From Hofstenia miamia (taxonomy: Eukaryota; Xenacoelomorpha; Acoela): a stretch of DNA of 64,000 nt. Numbering within the stretch: position 1 is the first letter of the stretch; each line of letters starts with the position of its first letter. Shown here piece after piece: positions 47,361 through 60,392 of this stretch. A program made the position numbers and the translations under genes. The stretch covers positions 2,820,414 to 2,884,413 of the forward strand of contig SCFE01000015.1 in assembly GCA_004352715.1 (NCBI GenBank), written 5' to 3'. The notes beneath the pieces were generated by a model, which worked only from the letters and a program-made list of their open reading frames with translations, did not search any database and was not told where the DNA came from.

Positions 47361-48360
47361 NNNNNNNNNNNNNNNNNNNNNNNNNNNNNNNNNNNNNNNN
47401 NNNNNNNNNNNNNNNNNNNNNNNNNNNNNNNNNNNNNNNNNNNNNNNNNNNNNNNNNNNNNNNNNNNNNNNNNNNNNNNNNNNNNNNNNNNNNNNNNNNN
47501 NNNNNNNNNNNNNNNNNNNNNNNNNNNNNNNNNNNNNNNNNNNNNNNNNNNNNNNNNNNNNNNNNNNNNNNNNNNNNNNNNNNNNNNNNNNNNNNNNNNN
47601 NNNNNNNNNNNNNNNNNNNNNNNNNNNNNNNNNNNNNNNNNNNNNNNNNNNNNNNNNNNNNNNNNNNNNNNNNNNNNNNNNNNNNNNNNNNNNNNNNNNN
47701 NNNNNNNNNNNNNNNNNNNNNNNNNNNNNNNNNNNNNNNNNNNNNNNNNNNNNNNNNNNNNNNNNNNNNNNNNNNNNNNNNNNNNNNNNNNNNNNNNNNN
47801 NNNNNNNNNNNNNNNNNNNNNNNNNNNNNNNNNNNNNNNNNNNNNNNNNNNNNNNNNNNNNNNNNNNNNNNNNNNNNNNNNNNNNNNNNNNNNNNNNNNN
47901 NNNNNNNNNNNNNNNNNNNNNNNNNNNNNNNNNNNNNNNNNNNNNNNNNNNNNNNNNNNNNNNNNNNNNNNNNNNNNNNNNNNNNNNNNNNNNNNNNNNN
48001 NNNNNNNNNNNNNNNNNNNNNNNNNNNNNNNNNNNNNNNNNNNNNNNNNNNNNNNNNNNNNNNNNNNNNNNNNNNNNNNNNNNNNNNNNNNNNNNNNNNN
48101 NNNNNNNNNNNNNNNNNNNNNNNNNNNNNNNNNNNNNNNNNNNNNNNNNNNNNNNNNNNNNNNNNNNNNNNNNNNNNNNNNNNNNNNNNNNNNNNNNNNN
48201 NNNNNNNNNNNNNNNNNNNNNNNNNNNNNNNNNNNNNNNNNNNNNNNNNNNNNNNNNNNNNNNNNNNNNNNNNNNNNNNNNNNNNNNNNNNNNNNNNNNN
48301 NNNNNNNNNNNNNNNNNNNNNNNNNNNNNNNNNNNNNNNNNNNNNNNNNNNNNNNNNNNN
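47361..48360. other. Assembly gap, exactly 1000 N
   Basis: Hides the catalytic part of the hAT transposase and its right end. Confidence 0.95.
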
Positions 48361-48444
48361 AAAAAGCAATATCTCAGGTAACTTAAATGTCAAAAATCTC
48401 AGGTGTTATTTGTACGTCGGAGCTAAGATGGGCACGGATCGTGT

Positions 48445-49790
48445 TTGTACATCGATTACCATGTAATTATAAGAAAAAAATATCGTGGCACAGTGGGCCA
48501 GATCACTGAAAACCCCATGGCAGTCAATGTGTTAAACGATTTTTTCATAAATATTGGAAAATTTAATGGCAAAAATACTCCTTATTATGACGAGATTCAA
48601 ACTAAAGCTTCATTTTATTTCGGCTTCCTCAGCGAGAGTGAAATCTTATATAACATTAAGCATATAAATGATTTTAAATCTAAGGGACCTAGTAATAACC
48701 AAACTTCATACTCAAGTTGGCATTCATAGATACATTTACTAATTTAATATATATTCTAAATTCATGTATTCGCCACTCATATTTACTAATTAATAAGCTT
48801 TCGAAATACGGAATTAGCAATGATTCCATTAAGCAACAGATACCAATCTGTTGAGTTGACAAAATATTTAATCAAACAACAAGAAAAATTTTAGAGGGGT
48901 TCCTCCTCAGGGATGCATTATTGGTGATCTTCTTTTTAATATTTACATTAACGGTGTTTCACAGTGCCTTATCCACACCAAAATTATACAGTATGAAGAT
49001 GACACTTGCATTTACGTTAGTGGCAAAAACAAGCTAGCCAGTCCAAAGCTTCTCAGTTGATTTCAACAACATAAACTGGTTCGACAGAAATGAATTACAA
49101 ATGAACATTAACAAAACAATTCCTTTTGCTGCATGCTTATGGCAAAGAAGATTTATCTAAACTTTCTATAAAAGTCAATGATGTTTGTATCAATAATAAT
49201 AAGGCGACGTATCTTGGTGTTACACGTTAGATTTTTCAGAATTTCTAACTTCGAAAATTCGAGAACTTGCAATGCTGCATTCCACTGTTTCTGTTGCTAA
49301 AAACTTGATACCAAAGAGCTTCCTTATTAAGTACTACCGTGCTTACATGTACGGTATCATTAGCCATGGGTGCCACCTCACTTTAGGCAAACATTTATAT
49401 CGAATTTTTACATTTCATCAAAATTATACAAGGCAAAAATACGTTTTCTAGTAAAGTAAACAAATTCCTCAAATTTAATGCACGTCAACAAAAATTTTTT
49501 AAAATATGTCCTATGAATAATACTTATGCGTCCAATTCCTTTCTGATGAAAGTAGCAGACATTTTTAATGATATACCACTTGAAATCAGAAAATTACAAT
49601 TCACTAAACAATATTTAAGTAACCATTTCTTTAAATTAGAGAGCACTAGGAAAGAATACTCTCAAAATTTTCAAGTAGGTTAGCCGTTTTCTATTTTTAT
49701 TATTTTCTTTACTACTTATTGTTAGTTTTAGTTCATAGAAGGATTTAGTTAAATAAATCTTTTGAAGAGTAGTAGTAGTAGTAGTTTCCA
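48445..49790 (+). pseudogene. LINE reverse transcriptase remnant with (AGT)n tail
   Basis: Broken frames give NDFFINIGKFNGKNTPYYDE, DFKSKGPSNNQ, then RGVPPQGCIIGDLLFNIYIN (family: GVPQGSILGPLLF-IYIND), KIIQYEDDTCIYVSGKN (catalytic YADD changed to YEDD), NWFDRNELQMNINKT, YLGVTR and the C-terminal block FLMKVADIFNDIPLEIRKLQ. The element ends in an AGTAGTAGTAGTAG tail at about 49770-49788, as many CR1-like LINEs end in short-period repeats. It belongs to the same family as 44590-45565. Inactive. Confidence 0.75.
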
Positions 49791-49939
49791 TGTTGGATAA
49801 GTCAAACAAATATAAATCCTGACTACTCTAAGATAATTATGATTGATTTGTAGTTTATAGAATGCAAATTAATGTTTCGAATAGTTAAATAGTAGTAGTA
49901 GTATATATTAAAACAACAGATAAACAAGAGCAAAATCAA

Positions 49940-50580
49940 TGAAGAAGTACAATTTACACACTAAGCTATGTAACCGTTGTTCACCAGCCGTGTACAAAAC
50001 GCAATGAATTGTTGCCTTCTCAGTTCCGTCAGGCAAAAATGCTGAGTAAGTTTCCCAGAAAATCTTAGACGATTACCTTCTTTACAACCTTTTATAAATA
50101 CATTCTAGGTTCTTCGATTGTAAGTAGGACTTTAAGGTGCGCAAAATGTGAAGTCTTTGTGAGGCTTTCTTGCAAACGGAATTTACGTGAAGGTTCCATT
50201 TCGAACTTTCAGATATCCACAAACCATGTTTTTAATTCGTTGACAATTTTAAGTCCGTCAGATAGAATTGTACAGTACAGTATTTACACTTAATTATAAG
50301 TTGCTTCGATTTTATAACATTGATTTTCATCTGATTATCTAGTGCCCAATTACAGATGTGATCAAATTAAGTACAGTATCTAGGAATAACTGAATTGACG
50401 TCATCCGTATACTTGTATAACGAGTTAGTGAGACAGGAAGGTAGCATGTCACTGTGAAAGACAGCAAATAAAGAGCCTAGTAGAGAATCTTGTAGTATAC
50501 TACATCGAATAGTACATCATATTAGTACACACAAAAGCCTTATGCGTACCTGGAGGAATTATATAAACATTGAAGTTACA
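49940..50580 (-). pseudogene. LINE reverse transcriptase remnant, opposite strand
   Basis: On the - strand VADEICNFNVYIIPPGTHKA, SLLGSLFAVFHSDMLPSC, LYKYTDDVNSVIPRYCT (catalytic YADD changed to YTDD), NWALDNQMKINVIKSKQLII and SKWNLHVNSVCKKASQRLHI plus LRTLKS. The order matches the RT palm and thumb of CR1/L2-type LINEs. It is a different family from the + strand copy immediately adjacent, whose 3' tail ends about 150 bp away. Stops are present. Confidence 0.65.
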
Positions 50581-52937
50581 GATCTCGTCAGCTACGTTTT
50601 TTTAACAAACAGTGAACAATAAAACATAGAAAACATTGAAACAATAATGCAAATTAATGGAAAACTATTAGTCCAGCAAGCTGCTCCTGATTACCAATTG
50701 CTCATTGATATGTTCGGTCAACAAAGTTGCCTGCTTACACATAATCGTGCTTGTTGCATTTCTAAATGCTCTCAGCTTTGTTTTACATGGCAGGAATCTA
50801 TGTTGATTACAACATAGGCAACATTTCAATTAATATCGAAATTCAAAGTCCTCAAATTGAGGTATAGATTATCAATCAAATAAATTAATTAACTTAATTT
50901 AAACTAATTCTTGTGAAAAGTCACAATTTTATTAGATTCGATTTTTTAAAATTGTACCCGTAAAATGTTTAACCGGAGATCCTTAATATATAACAATAAT
51001 TGCCTCAATCGAACTGCTATCATATTTGCAAATGCATTTGACTGAAAATCAAAACCGCCAAATTTTTTAGGTAAATCAGAATTACACAAAAATATGTCAA
51101 AACTAAGATGGGAAGTTCTCCTCTCTATTTGCTGAAACAGTTTCCGTAATACTCAGAAAATGAGTGTTACAAAATTATTGAATGGTAAATGACTAATTTA
51201 TGTATTTATTGCGTGGCTTGTTGAAATGACATTACGTAGAGTACAGCATATTCACAATAAACTAATGAAAATGTCTACAACTCAGTAATTCCCAAGTGGT
51301 AACAGAAGAAGGCTAGAGATCAAGAGCAGCAGAAAACACTGAATTGGCCCATAATAAAATAGTGTTAGGATTAGGTGGAGGATCATGTTTCTAAGTTTAG
51401 CGCACAACGGTATGCTCTTTGAGTTGCTGTTATTATATATAAATATATTTCAGTGGAAATAAAATATAATGCCATTGAGCTGCTATTTTTTGGGAAATTT
51501 CTTAGGTATTGCTGTGTTTGGTTTAGATTAATAGTGGGTCGAAGGGTTCAAGAGTAAAAGCATACTCTGCTAATATACTGAAGTACAATGCTTGTTTTTA
51601 TAGTCTTAAACTCAATCAGAACACAAAGAAACTTAAACATTTTATAAAAATATGTATCATAAGTAATGTTAGTGATGTAATTATTTTTAAAAAATTTTCA
51701 GGTTTAGAATACACGGCATCAAGCGTACCATTCCACCGTTTGTTAGTTCAATATTACCAATGAACTGTACAGTGCAACACATCAATTTTGCTCAGTAAAA
51801 AGTGTATGTTCCGTACGTGTGGTTCACACTTTTAATATACCAAACTACATTTAAAGTTCGCTGCAATAGAACTAAGAACAACTACTAAGGAACTAATTAA
51901 ATAAGACTTGAGATTGTCTTTGTGCAGCACACAAATGGCGGCTAAAACGCTATAACCCACTGTCATTCACGTGAATAAAGTGCTATTCTAAATGGACACT
52001 GAGCAGCTTCACGCAAGCAAGCTATGAAATGATGTGGTAACGACATGAGGGGAATTTGATTTGGTTAACTTCCTACCCATATCACAGTTTTCTCTTCAAA
52101 TGCCTTAAGACGGGCCTTTCCATGAGAAAAAAAACACAAAAAAGAATGCCTCTCTATGATTTTTTAAATTGTAATTGATACTTGTCGGCCATATATTATT
52201 GATTAAATAAATTGTGGTTCCCGCATGCATTATTGGCGGGAAATATAGCGTGACTTCCGCCAATTTGGTTGAGGGCAAGCAATGGCACAAACACCATGTC
52301 AACAACAAATCTGAGGCGCTTATAATTTCGAGTTTATAAGATGAAATATATTTCAATCACAACAGAAAACTATTTCCACTATGACAGCTCAACAGTGAGC
52401 ACAAAAATTTGGTGACTTCAAATTTGAGGCTCACTAGAATGTTTTCTAATGCAACGTTGTGAGAAAAAAAGTCGATCACAGTAGGAAAATGTGAAGATGT
52501 AGAAACAACGTTATGTCTTTGTATGTCTGCACGATTAGAATCCTTTGACCAACACCTCTTAATGCTGTTGTGACATCAATTATCAGCAAAATTGCCATGA
52601 AATATTGCTTCCTCTTACATTCATCTGCTTCAGTGGAGGAATTTTAGTAATTATAACAAACTCTTAAGCTCGGAGCATTGCTCACTTGATGAACAGAACC
52701 ACGGAAAAATGTGCATCATTTCGTGAAACATCCGCGAAGTTTTGCAAGAATTTTCACTGTACAGTGAAATCTTAAAATATTTACGAGAATTTCTGCGGTA
52801 CCTATTTATGACACACCCTAAGTATATAAGACTTCCAAAATAATTCAGCAAGTGCGAAAAATAAATGTAAGTATTTGCTAGGACATCTAACAAGCTATTA
52901 ATACTATATTCATTTCTATAATTAAAAATCTTTATAC
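50581..52937. other. Cyclin E intron 2, nothing recognised
   Basis: AT-rich sequence without visible coding blocks or terminal repeats between the LINE remnants and the middle cyclin E exon. Confidence 0.4.
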
Positions 52938-53151
52938 TTGCAAACTTCGCAGACATCAAGAAGCCAATCAAAAGTAATCGATCGCATAAATGGCTGCAAT
53001 CCGGAATGTCTTGATAGAAAAGCTGGTGACAATTCTATAGCCGCTTGCCTATCCAACATAATCCCCCACAGAGCATCAGAAGAAGCCCAATTAAGAAAGG
53101 GCAACGAACACTTAGCTGAGAACAATCGCGTAGTCGGTGTGGTGATAGATT
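52938..53151 (-). CDS. CCNE: Cyclin E, middle exon
   Basis: Acceptor CAACATTTAG precedes 53151 and donor TTTGCAA|GTATAAAG follows 52938. It reads ESITTPTTRLFSAKCSLPFL, NWASSDALWGIMLDRQ (human: SWANREEVWKIMLNKE), LSRHSGLQPFMRSITFDWLL and DVCEVCK. The junction with the last exon gives DVCEVCK-LRRETFYMAQ, in frame and colinear with human LMEVCEVYKLHRETFYLAQ. The hydrophobic-patch motif MRAIL, used for substrate and inhibitor docking, reads MRSIT here. Confidence 0.92.
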
Positions 53152-56100
53152 CTAAATGTTGACAGTGAATTCAATTCAAAAAGCATCAAAAAGTACATGT
53201 ATTCTATAAATTAGAACAAAATGATGCATCTGCCATAAATTAGTATATATAAATAAGAAAAACGATTAAAAAACAACAAATAAATTTTGTTGAGTAGAAA
53301 AATTGACATATCTTTACGACTATTTGCAGAGCACTTAATCTATAAAACATTTCAAAATTTAGCCTATAAATGCGATTGCGTGACAGGCAGGGCTTTGAAA
53401 GTTTGACGAAAATGAAGTTTGAAATTTGAATATTAGTAAATTCAAAGTTTGATTTGAAATTAGAAAGTTTGAAAATTTGATGTCAAGTTTGATATGATAA
53501 TTCTTACATACACAAGAAATGCATATTCATTAATGTGTAATTAAATATGCATATAACAATGAGGTAGGCTAAGAACCACATATTGCAGATTTTATCTATA
53601 TATTTGTAGCAATATGGAGTATAATGTTAATAATTCGTAATTTCTTATATATTTAAATAAAATGATATTTGAAAGGTTTTTGTGATATTGGCAGAAAATT
53701 TGCACACATTCTTCAAATCATCACTATCAACTTGAAATATTTCGAAATTTGATGTCATTATTTTTGCAACGCTTTGCGAGTTTTGAAAATTAGTCAATTT
53801 TTGAAATATTAAAAACTGCGTTTAACAGTTTGAAATATGTAATTCATTTCTATATTATCAAACAATTTTCTTGCTTATTTTACCTATGTTTTCAAAGTAA
53901 CAAATTTTTGCAAAAATAAAAAGATTACACCCTTTCGCTGAAAAACTAGCATAAATAAAATGAAATTTTTATTCGAGAGTCATGATCCCTGTTAAAACTG
54001 TTAATTATAAGAAATGTAATATGTCAAACAGTTTTTTCAATGTTGTGCCTGCACGGAATTTATCTTCAATGTCTACTAAGATTTGATCACCTATAGTAGC
54101 TGGTAAAAAAAGCTAAATTCTGTACGTCATCTCGGTGCAAATCGCTTTAAACTTTAAAACCCAAGTAGAAAATGTAGGAGTTTAAGATGATAGAATTGGA
54201 GGAGTCATAATATCAAGCTGGCCGCCGATTTCAAATCGTTAATTACAAGAAATATAATACGTCAAACGCGTCTGTATTCTATTTGAATATTAATCTTTCC
54301 GTTTAACAAATTAATAATTTATAAAAGTGCCATAGCTAATTAATGAAATTACATTAGCTATTCAATATTACAATCCCCAACAAAAGTCACCATATTATTA
54401 AGAAAGCTTACTAATTTTTTGTAATAATCAAAAGTTTAATCGGGAATCCCTTTCGTACGATAAAACATTTAATTATCAAACATGTTTGATTTTCTTCAAT
54501 TGTGTTTACTTAAGTAGATAGAATGCCAAAGCGACAAATGTAGTATGCTAAAATTTCAAAACCTCCGATCCTGCGAGTACTCGAAATTTCACGTCAATTC
54601 GAGTACATGGCCGGCAGTCTCGACTCAAAATTGTTCTGTGTGAGCTACCGGACATTCTTGAAGAAAATGCTGACAAATGCTAAAACCCATGGAAAATTGA
54701 TAGTGTTTTAATATTGGATTCTTTCGAGGCTGGATTTAATGATAAACCAAATTAGGTTTGCTACTAGTCGAACCAGTTAAAATTTACATTAATAACCGTT
54801 AAAATAAATTAATCTTAAACATTCAGGTGTTGTTTTAAAAAAGGACAAACAAATTTCCCACATTTCTAAACAATTTTCTTTATGTCAATTAGGAATTTTG
54901 GAAATCACGAGACATATTCACATCCATTAATGAATTCCGCGAAGTGTAATGTTAAATACTTAAAATAAATTGTATTGCTATACTGGAAATACCTGAAAAA
55001 ACTATTTTCTATGAAACCAAGCTCAAATGTTTCTTTTTATGTCGATAGGCCACCCAAGTCTATTGCGCTGTAAGTCAGAGGTCATATTGAAGACGCCAAT
55101 GACTTCACACTTCATGCAAAGGCGTGCCTCAACATATATGTCGCGATCACGCAGGGATTTAAAACGTAACTGAACGAGGAGCTATTTTTATTTTATCCTG
55201 AAGTCCTCTCAAAATTTGGGACGTCTTACCTAGTTTGTGAGTTATAAATAATTGACATTAAGAAATTCTAAGACTATTTGAGGCCAAAACGTATCTTCCT
55301 ATTTAAAAATCCTGGATAATCTCTTTACGCAAAATTTTTTAAGCCATTTCACCCAATCAGAAATTAGTGACTAAACTACAGTTAATCATTGTCATTCATC
55401 ATAGTAAGTTAACTGAAATGTTAATACATAAATCAATTGTTGGAAATTCTTGAATGCCACGATATCTACATTTAATGTAAAACATTTCTCATTGAAAAAA
55501 AATTCCAATTCTTATATAATCTGCATGCTAGAGGGACGTTTTTTGAATCTTTCAATCTGTCAAAGGATTTATAGCATTGTATTTCCATTTTTTGGATTAA
55601 AATCAGTTTACAAACATCATAATTTTTGAATATGTAATTAACACAAGAGATATATTTTTGAAAACTAAATGCCAAACAAGATGTTTTGTAATATTTAATC
55701 AAATTGATTGTTATATAACCAGTTTAAATATATTTCTTACGATTCTGTACTTAGGTGTTATAAGAAAACTACTAGTATGCACTTAGCGATAATATAAATT
55801 TGCAAAAAGTACACTTAGCGGTTAATGTATGTATGTATATTCAACTAAAATCTCCGAATTCCACAGATTTCACACAATTTCTCGCTAACTTCCTCCTGAC
55901 ACAAGCTTTGTTTTTTGAGAACCCGAATTCAACAGGGTTCAGCACATACGAATAAGGTTAAAGAAATTAGCTAATTAAATCATTTTCAATGTAAAAATTC
56001 TTCATGATCACTAAATCGTGTATTCTCGCGCCAATATCTTTTGCCAGCGATAAATAGACGCCGTTATTATTTTTATTATTATTATAATAAGAGTCAAAAG

Positions 56101-56280
56101 CAATTTATTATTTTTAGCTTGTACAAATGTAGTAAGGGAAAATAATACAAAATCTATAAACTACATATATATACATAAAATATAATTTTACAAAATATTG
56201 TAAACCACTAGAAGAAACAATGAAAATTCATTTGCATATTTTTATTTAGATATGTATGAAATAAGTAAATGTGCTTGCAT
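53152..56280. other. Cyclin E intron 1, short repeats only
   Basis: At 53395-53495 AAGTTTGA-like words recur about seven times. At 54000-54031 and 54237-54268 a block of about 32 bp (GTTAATTATAAGAAATGTAA and variant) is repeated. A TTATTATTATTATAATAA patch is at about 56065-56092. No gene is seen. Confidence 0.4.
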
Positions 56281-56334
56281 CTCCTAGCATTTGTTGCACT
56301 TAACAAAAAATCTTTAAGCCTGCTATTGTAATTC

Positions 56335-56620
56335 CTATAAGACTGCATTCCTTATTAATAGGGGTAGAAAATTCCATTGTTGAGATGCATTCAGGGAAAA
56401 TGAGCTCTTGCTGTTTAGAATACTATGGTACTTTTTAGTTCGAATGCTTAATTTTAGGTAGCCATTCAGAAAATGAAGTGATTTGCGTTGGTAAACATAT
56501 TTATACATGATGCACATGGTTTGGGATTGAATAGCGTGTATGGGACCTATATTATTAATTTCATTACATAGAGAGGAGATGGATTCCTGTTTTGGAATAA
56601 ATTTTATTATTCTTAAAGCC
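56335..56620 (-). pseudogene. Possible LINE C-terminal remnant
   Basis: On the - strand IGPIHAIQSQTMCIMYKYVY, NGYLKLSIRTKKYHSILN, SKSSFSLNASQQWNFLPLLI and RNAVL with a stop. The RT-K-x-x-SF-x-x-x-x-x-x-WN-LP-x-IR pattern resembles the C-terminal end of CR1-like ORF2. It is short and diverged, so the call is tentative. Confidence 0.4.
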
Positions 56621-56999
56621 TAATTATAAATTAGAGACATGATCAGACAAATTTAAATAATTCAAATTTAACAGTAATTCATGTCGTTAATTACAAATCA
56701 TGGCAGCATCATCTTAATCACCATAATAATAATAATAATAATTGGTAGCGCTATGTATGATTTTGTGGATATAATCGTTAGCGTTATGTACATTAAAAGC
56801 TTTTTCGTGTGCAATTTTCTTAAGTACACATTGCCTTAGTATATATCAACTGTCCTACAAATTTTCAGTCTGAGATATACATAAGTGATTGAGTAGTGAG
56901 TGTATAAATTTTCAATAGGCCCATTCAGGAATGAAGCTGGCTTCCTAGTTACAAATGCATCAGATCAAATCGAGTGGGCCTACTTTTATTTGATCAGTA

Positions 57000-57540
57000 A
57001 AAACTTTTTAGATGCAAAAATAGATTTAAAAACGTTTGGAACTACTCCGAGATCTTCAATACCCGATGAGGTATTCATATTTTTCTACTTATTGTTACCA
57101 CATATTTACCCTATCTGAAACCCACAAAATGAAGCAATTTATAATAAACCCTTAATTATACCCTTTTTATATCATAACTTTATAGGTCTGAATTTTACTT
57201 TAAAAATGATTGGAAGTACTGCGAAATCGATATTGTTAATATTCATAGGGATAGTGATTTCCCAAGCAAAATTTCTATTTTTCTTATATTTAATTGTCTA
57301 AAGAAGTCCATGCTAATAACTTTTAGCAGTTCCTACTTATATACATTTAATAACATTTTCTAGATGTAAATTTCAATTTAAAAACGATTGAAAGTACTCC
57401 GAAACCCATAGCTCTAAAATTGAATGAGTAATAGCACATTTTCACAAGTCATTTCTTGCTAAACATAGCTTCAAATTCAAAATAATAATAGTTTTAATTG
57501 AACAAATTTGTGCATAAATTACAGTAACACTATGAATACT
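57000..57540 (+). repeat. Three tandem modules with a 177-bp period
   Basis: Similar cores start at about 57008, 57185 and 57362 (spacing 177 each). Each follows a pyrimidine-rich or T-rich stretch ending TAG or CTAG. Translated, the cores read DAKIDLKTFGTTPRSSI, GLNFTLKMIGSTAKSIL and DVNFNLKTIESTPKPIA. The remainder of each unit is diverged. It could be a decayed satellite or duplicated exons; a possible fourth start (GTCTGAATTTA, 57600) is cut by the hAT insertion at 57619. Confidence 0.5.
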
Positions 57541-58118
57541 GTAAGTCCTTAAATTTAGTATCATTCACTTTAATCCAACATTTCATCTAGATCGGTGCAG
57601 TCTGAATTTATACTAACTCAGCGCCGCCGTCTCGGGGGGGCTACAAGGAGCTAAGCCCCGTCTGCTAAATTCAAAACCCCTCTAAAATTTTATAAGTTTA
57701 TAACTGAAATAAAGATTTTTTAATAATTAGAAATAATTTTTTTCTCATATAGCTTTTGTTCTAATCCTATTTTTCATTACAAGATATACATACAGTATAC
57801 ACAACAATAGTAGACATAATAATTAACTATATAAAAACACGTACTTAATTTAGCATCTATGATAAAATAAGAAAGGCAGAATGTTATAAAGTAAATTCTT
57901 ATTGGCTAAAAATTTAGTAGGTCAAATTATATAACTATAAATGAATTACAAATAGAGAAGTGATTCACTTAATTAAATTTTTATTCGAGGTACGTATGTA
58001 CTTATTACAATTTTGTTTTTGAATTAATATCTAGGATTAGTAATATTCTTCAATATTTTTGATAACTTGATTAATACTTTTTACATATCTTAAAACTTTA
58101 TTAATTTATAGATTAACA

Positions 58119-60392
58119 ATGTCGCTGCTAAATTATTTTCAGTCAAGCGGTGTGAAAGGAGCTGTTAATAAATCTATTCCAAGTGATTTGAATGATGACA
58201 ACCCTAACCAACCAAGTGGAAAATTTCCACCATCAGTATTTNNNNNNNNNNNNNNNNNNNNNNNNNNNNNNNNNNNNNNNNNNNNNNNNNNNNNNNNNNN
58301 NNNNNNNNNNNNNNNNNNNNNNNNNNNNNNNNNNNNNNNNNNNNNNNNNNNNNNNNNNNNNNNNNNNNNNNNNNNNNNNNNNNNNNNNNNNNNNNNNNNN
58401 NNNNNNNNNNNNNNNNNNNNNNNNNNNNNNNNNNNNNNNNNNNNNNNNNNNNNNNNNNNNNNNNNNNNNNNNNNNNNNNNNNNNNNNNNNNNNNNNNNNN
58501 NNNNNNNNNNNNNNNNNNNNNNNNNNNNNNNNNNNNNNNNNNNNTGGAAAACAACCCTAGAAAAAAAGGGTGGATTCCATTTACACGAACTTTCTTCTGA
58601 CCATATTCAAGCAATGAAATCTTGGAAGGAATTACAGTCACGTAAAGAAAATCACCAAGAAATCTCAACTTTACTAATTGAAAATCAACTAGAAAAAAAC
58701 CGATATTATGTTAGTGCCATCCTTGATGTACATAAATTTTTGGTTACTAACGAACTACCTTATAGAGGAGATTCTGAAAAATCAAATGAAGATAATATTA
58801 ATTTTCAATCAGGCCTTTTTATGCGTCTATTTGAGTATACTTTGCAAAAAGATTCAAAATTGTCCGAAATAGCAAAGAACATACCAAAAGTTGCAACCTA
58901 CACATCTCATTAAATTCAGAACGATATAATATCAATGATGGCTACTATAGTTCAAGAAAAGATTGTAACCAAGATAAAAAATTCTGATACTGGATGGAAC
59001 TAAAGATCCCACTGGTAATGAAAATCTGTCAATTGTAATACGTTCTGTAAAAGAGGGACAGCATTTGAACATTTGCTTGCGATTGAAACAACAGATCTTT
59101 GTGCAGAGGCACTGACAACTGTGATATTACAATCTATCGAGTTTCTTGGCCTAAACCCCCAAAACATTATTTCCCATTGTTATGACGAAGCTGCTGTAAT
59201 GGCAGGCAAGCATGGCGGAGTTCAAGCTAGATTACAACAGAAACTAAGTAAATTAATTCCATATATCCATTGTTACAACCACAAGCTCCATCTAGTGGTA
59301 ATAAATGCCATTTCTCGGGATGACAAAGTTAGACAACATTTTGATTTTTGCAGCTTATTGTACAACTTTACTAGAAATTTTCTAGTTTCAAAGCTCTATG
59401 AAGGTACAAAGCTTTCTCGTCTTATGGAACAGCGTTGGGATGGTCACTTAAAAATGACAAAGTGTATTTCAAAAAACTACGAAAGCCTGATTGAGTTACT
59501 TGAAAAAGTAATTAAAAGCAACTTATCGGGAAATATTATTGAAGCAACAGGTCTCCTTACAAAAATGAAAGAACCTGAATTTATGTTTACTGTAAAATTC
59601 ATACATACATTACTTTCTTGTCTTAAACCAGCCAATGATATCTTACAATCAGAAAAAATGGATTTGCTAACTGCCAGTGAAATTGTGAAGAGTTCTCTAG
59701 AATTAGTCAAGAACATGCGACAGGAAATTGAATTTGTAAAATTGTACGAAGAATCTTTTAAAAATTATGACTCACCATTTCCAGAGAAACGAAAGCGAGA
59801 GTTGCCTGTCCATTTAAATGATTTTATTGTTACAGACATTCAGGTTAGTGAATTGGGTACATCGGCAAAATGTAAATTGTTAGAAATGTATTATGGAGTT
59901 CTGGACAGAACAATTGGTGAAATTCAATCACGATATAGTACTGAAAATGTTGCTCTTTTAAGAAGCATTAAATGCTTAACAGAATTTGAGAATGAACTAT
60001 TAATCCAATCACATATTTCTCCTTTGGCACAGCTATGTTCTGTTGATATTATTGAAAGTAAGTGTGAAATTGCTGCAGCTTCAAATTTTCTTAAGACAAA
60101 ACTCAATGAAAAATGTTTTAATGCAGATATTGAAGGTATAACAAAGTTTCTTTATCCATTTCGAGAAGCCTTTCCAAGTGTCTTTCGGCTTTATGCGGCA
60201 GCACTGACATTACCAGCATCGACAGCAACATGTAAAGCCAGTTTCAGCACTCTATCCCGAATTATTTCACCATATAGAAGAAGTATGTCACAGAAACGGA
60301 AGGCTAATTTGGTACTCCTTTCACATGAAAGTTTAGTGATTTCAATTGAAACTGAAAATTTTTTAAAAAGATTTAACAATTTGAAAAATTGA
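58119..60392 (+). pseudogene. hAT transposase (ZMYM1-like, DUF4371 and dimerisation domain)
   Basis: Starts MSLLNYFQSSGVKGAVNKS, then a gap that would hold the TTF/zinc-finger region. It resumes with SSDHIQAMKSWKELQSRKEN (TTF-type) and DVHKFLVTNELPYRGDSEK. A TAA after VATYTSH (58911) and frameshifts between 58980 and 59070 disrupt the DGTKDPTGNENLSIVIR catalytic Asp region. The long frame 59073-60392 then holds YDEAAVMAGKHGGVQARL (second Asp), YIHCYNHKLHLVV, RWDGHLK, and the C-terminal hAT dimerisation block ASFSTLSRIISPYRRSMSQK. The 439-codon open frame and clear ends suggest recent activity, although this copy is disabled. Confidence 0.88.
58242..58544. other. Assembly gap, 303 N
   Basis: Lies in the N-terminal zinc-finger part of the hAT transposase; length is divisible by three and the flanking frames agree. 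Confidence 0.9.
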
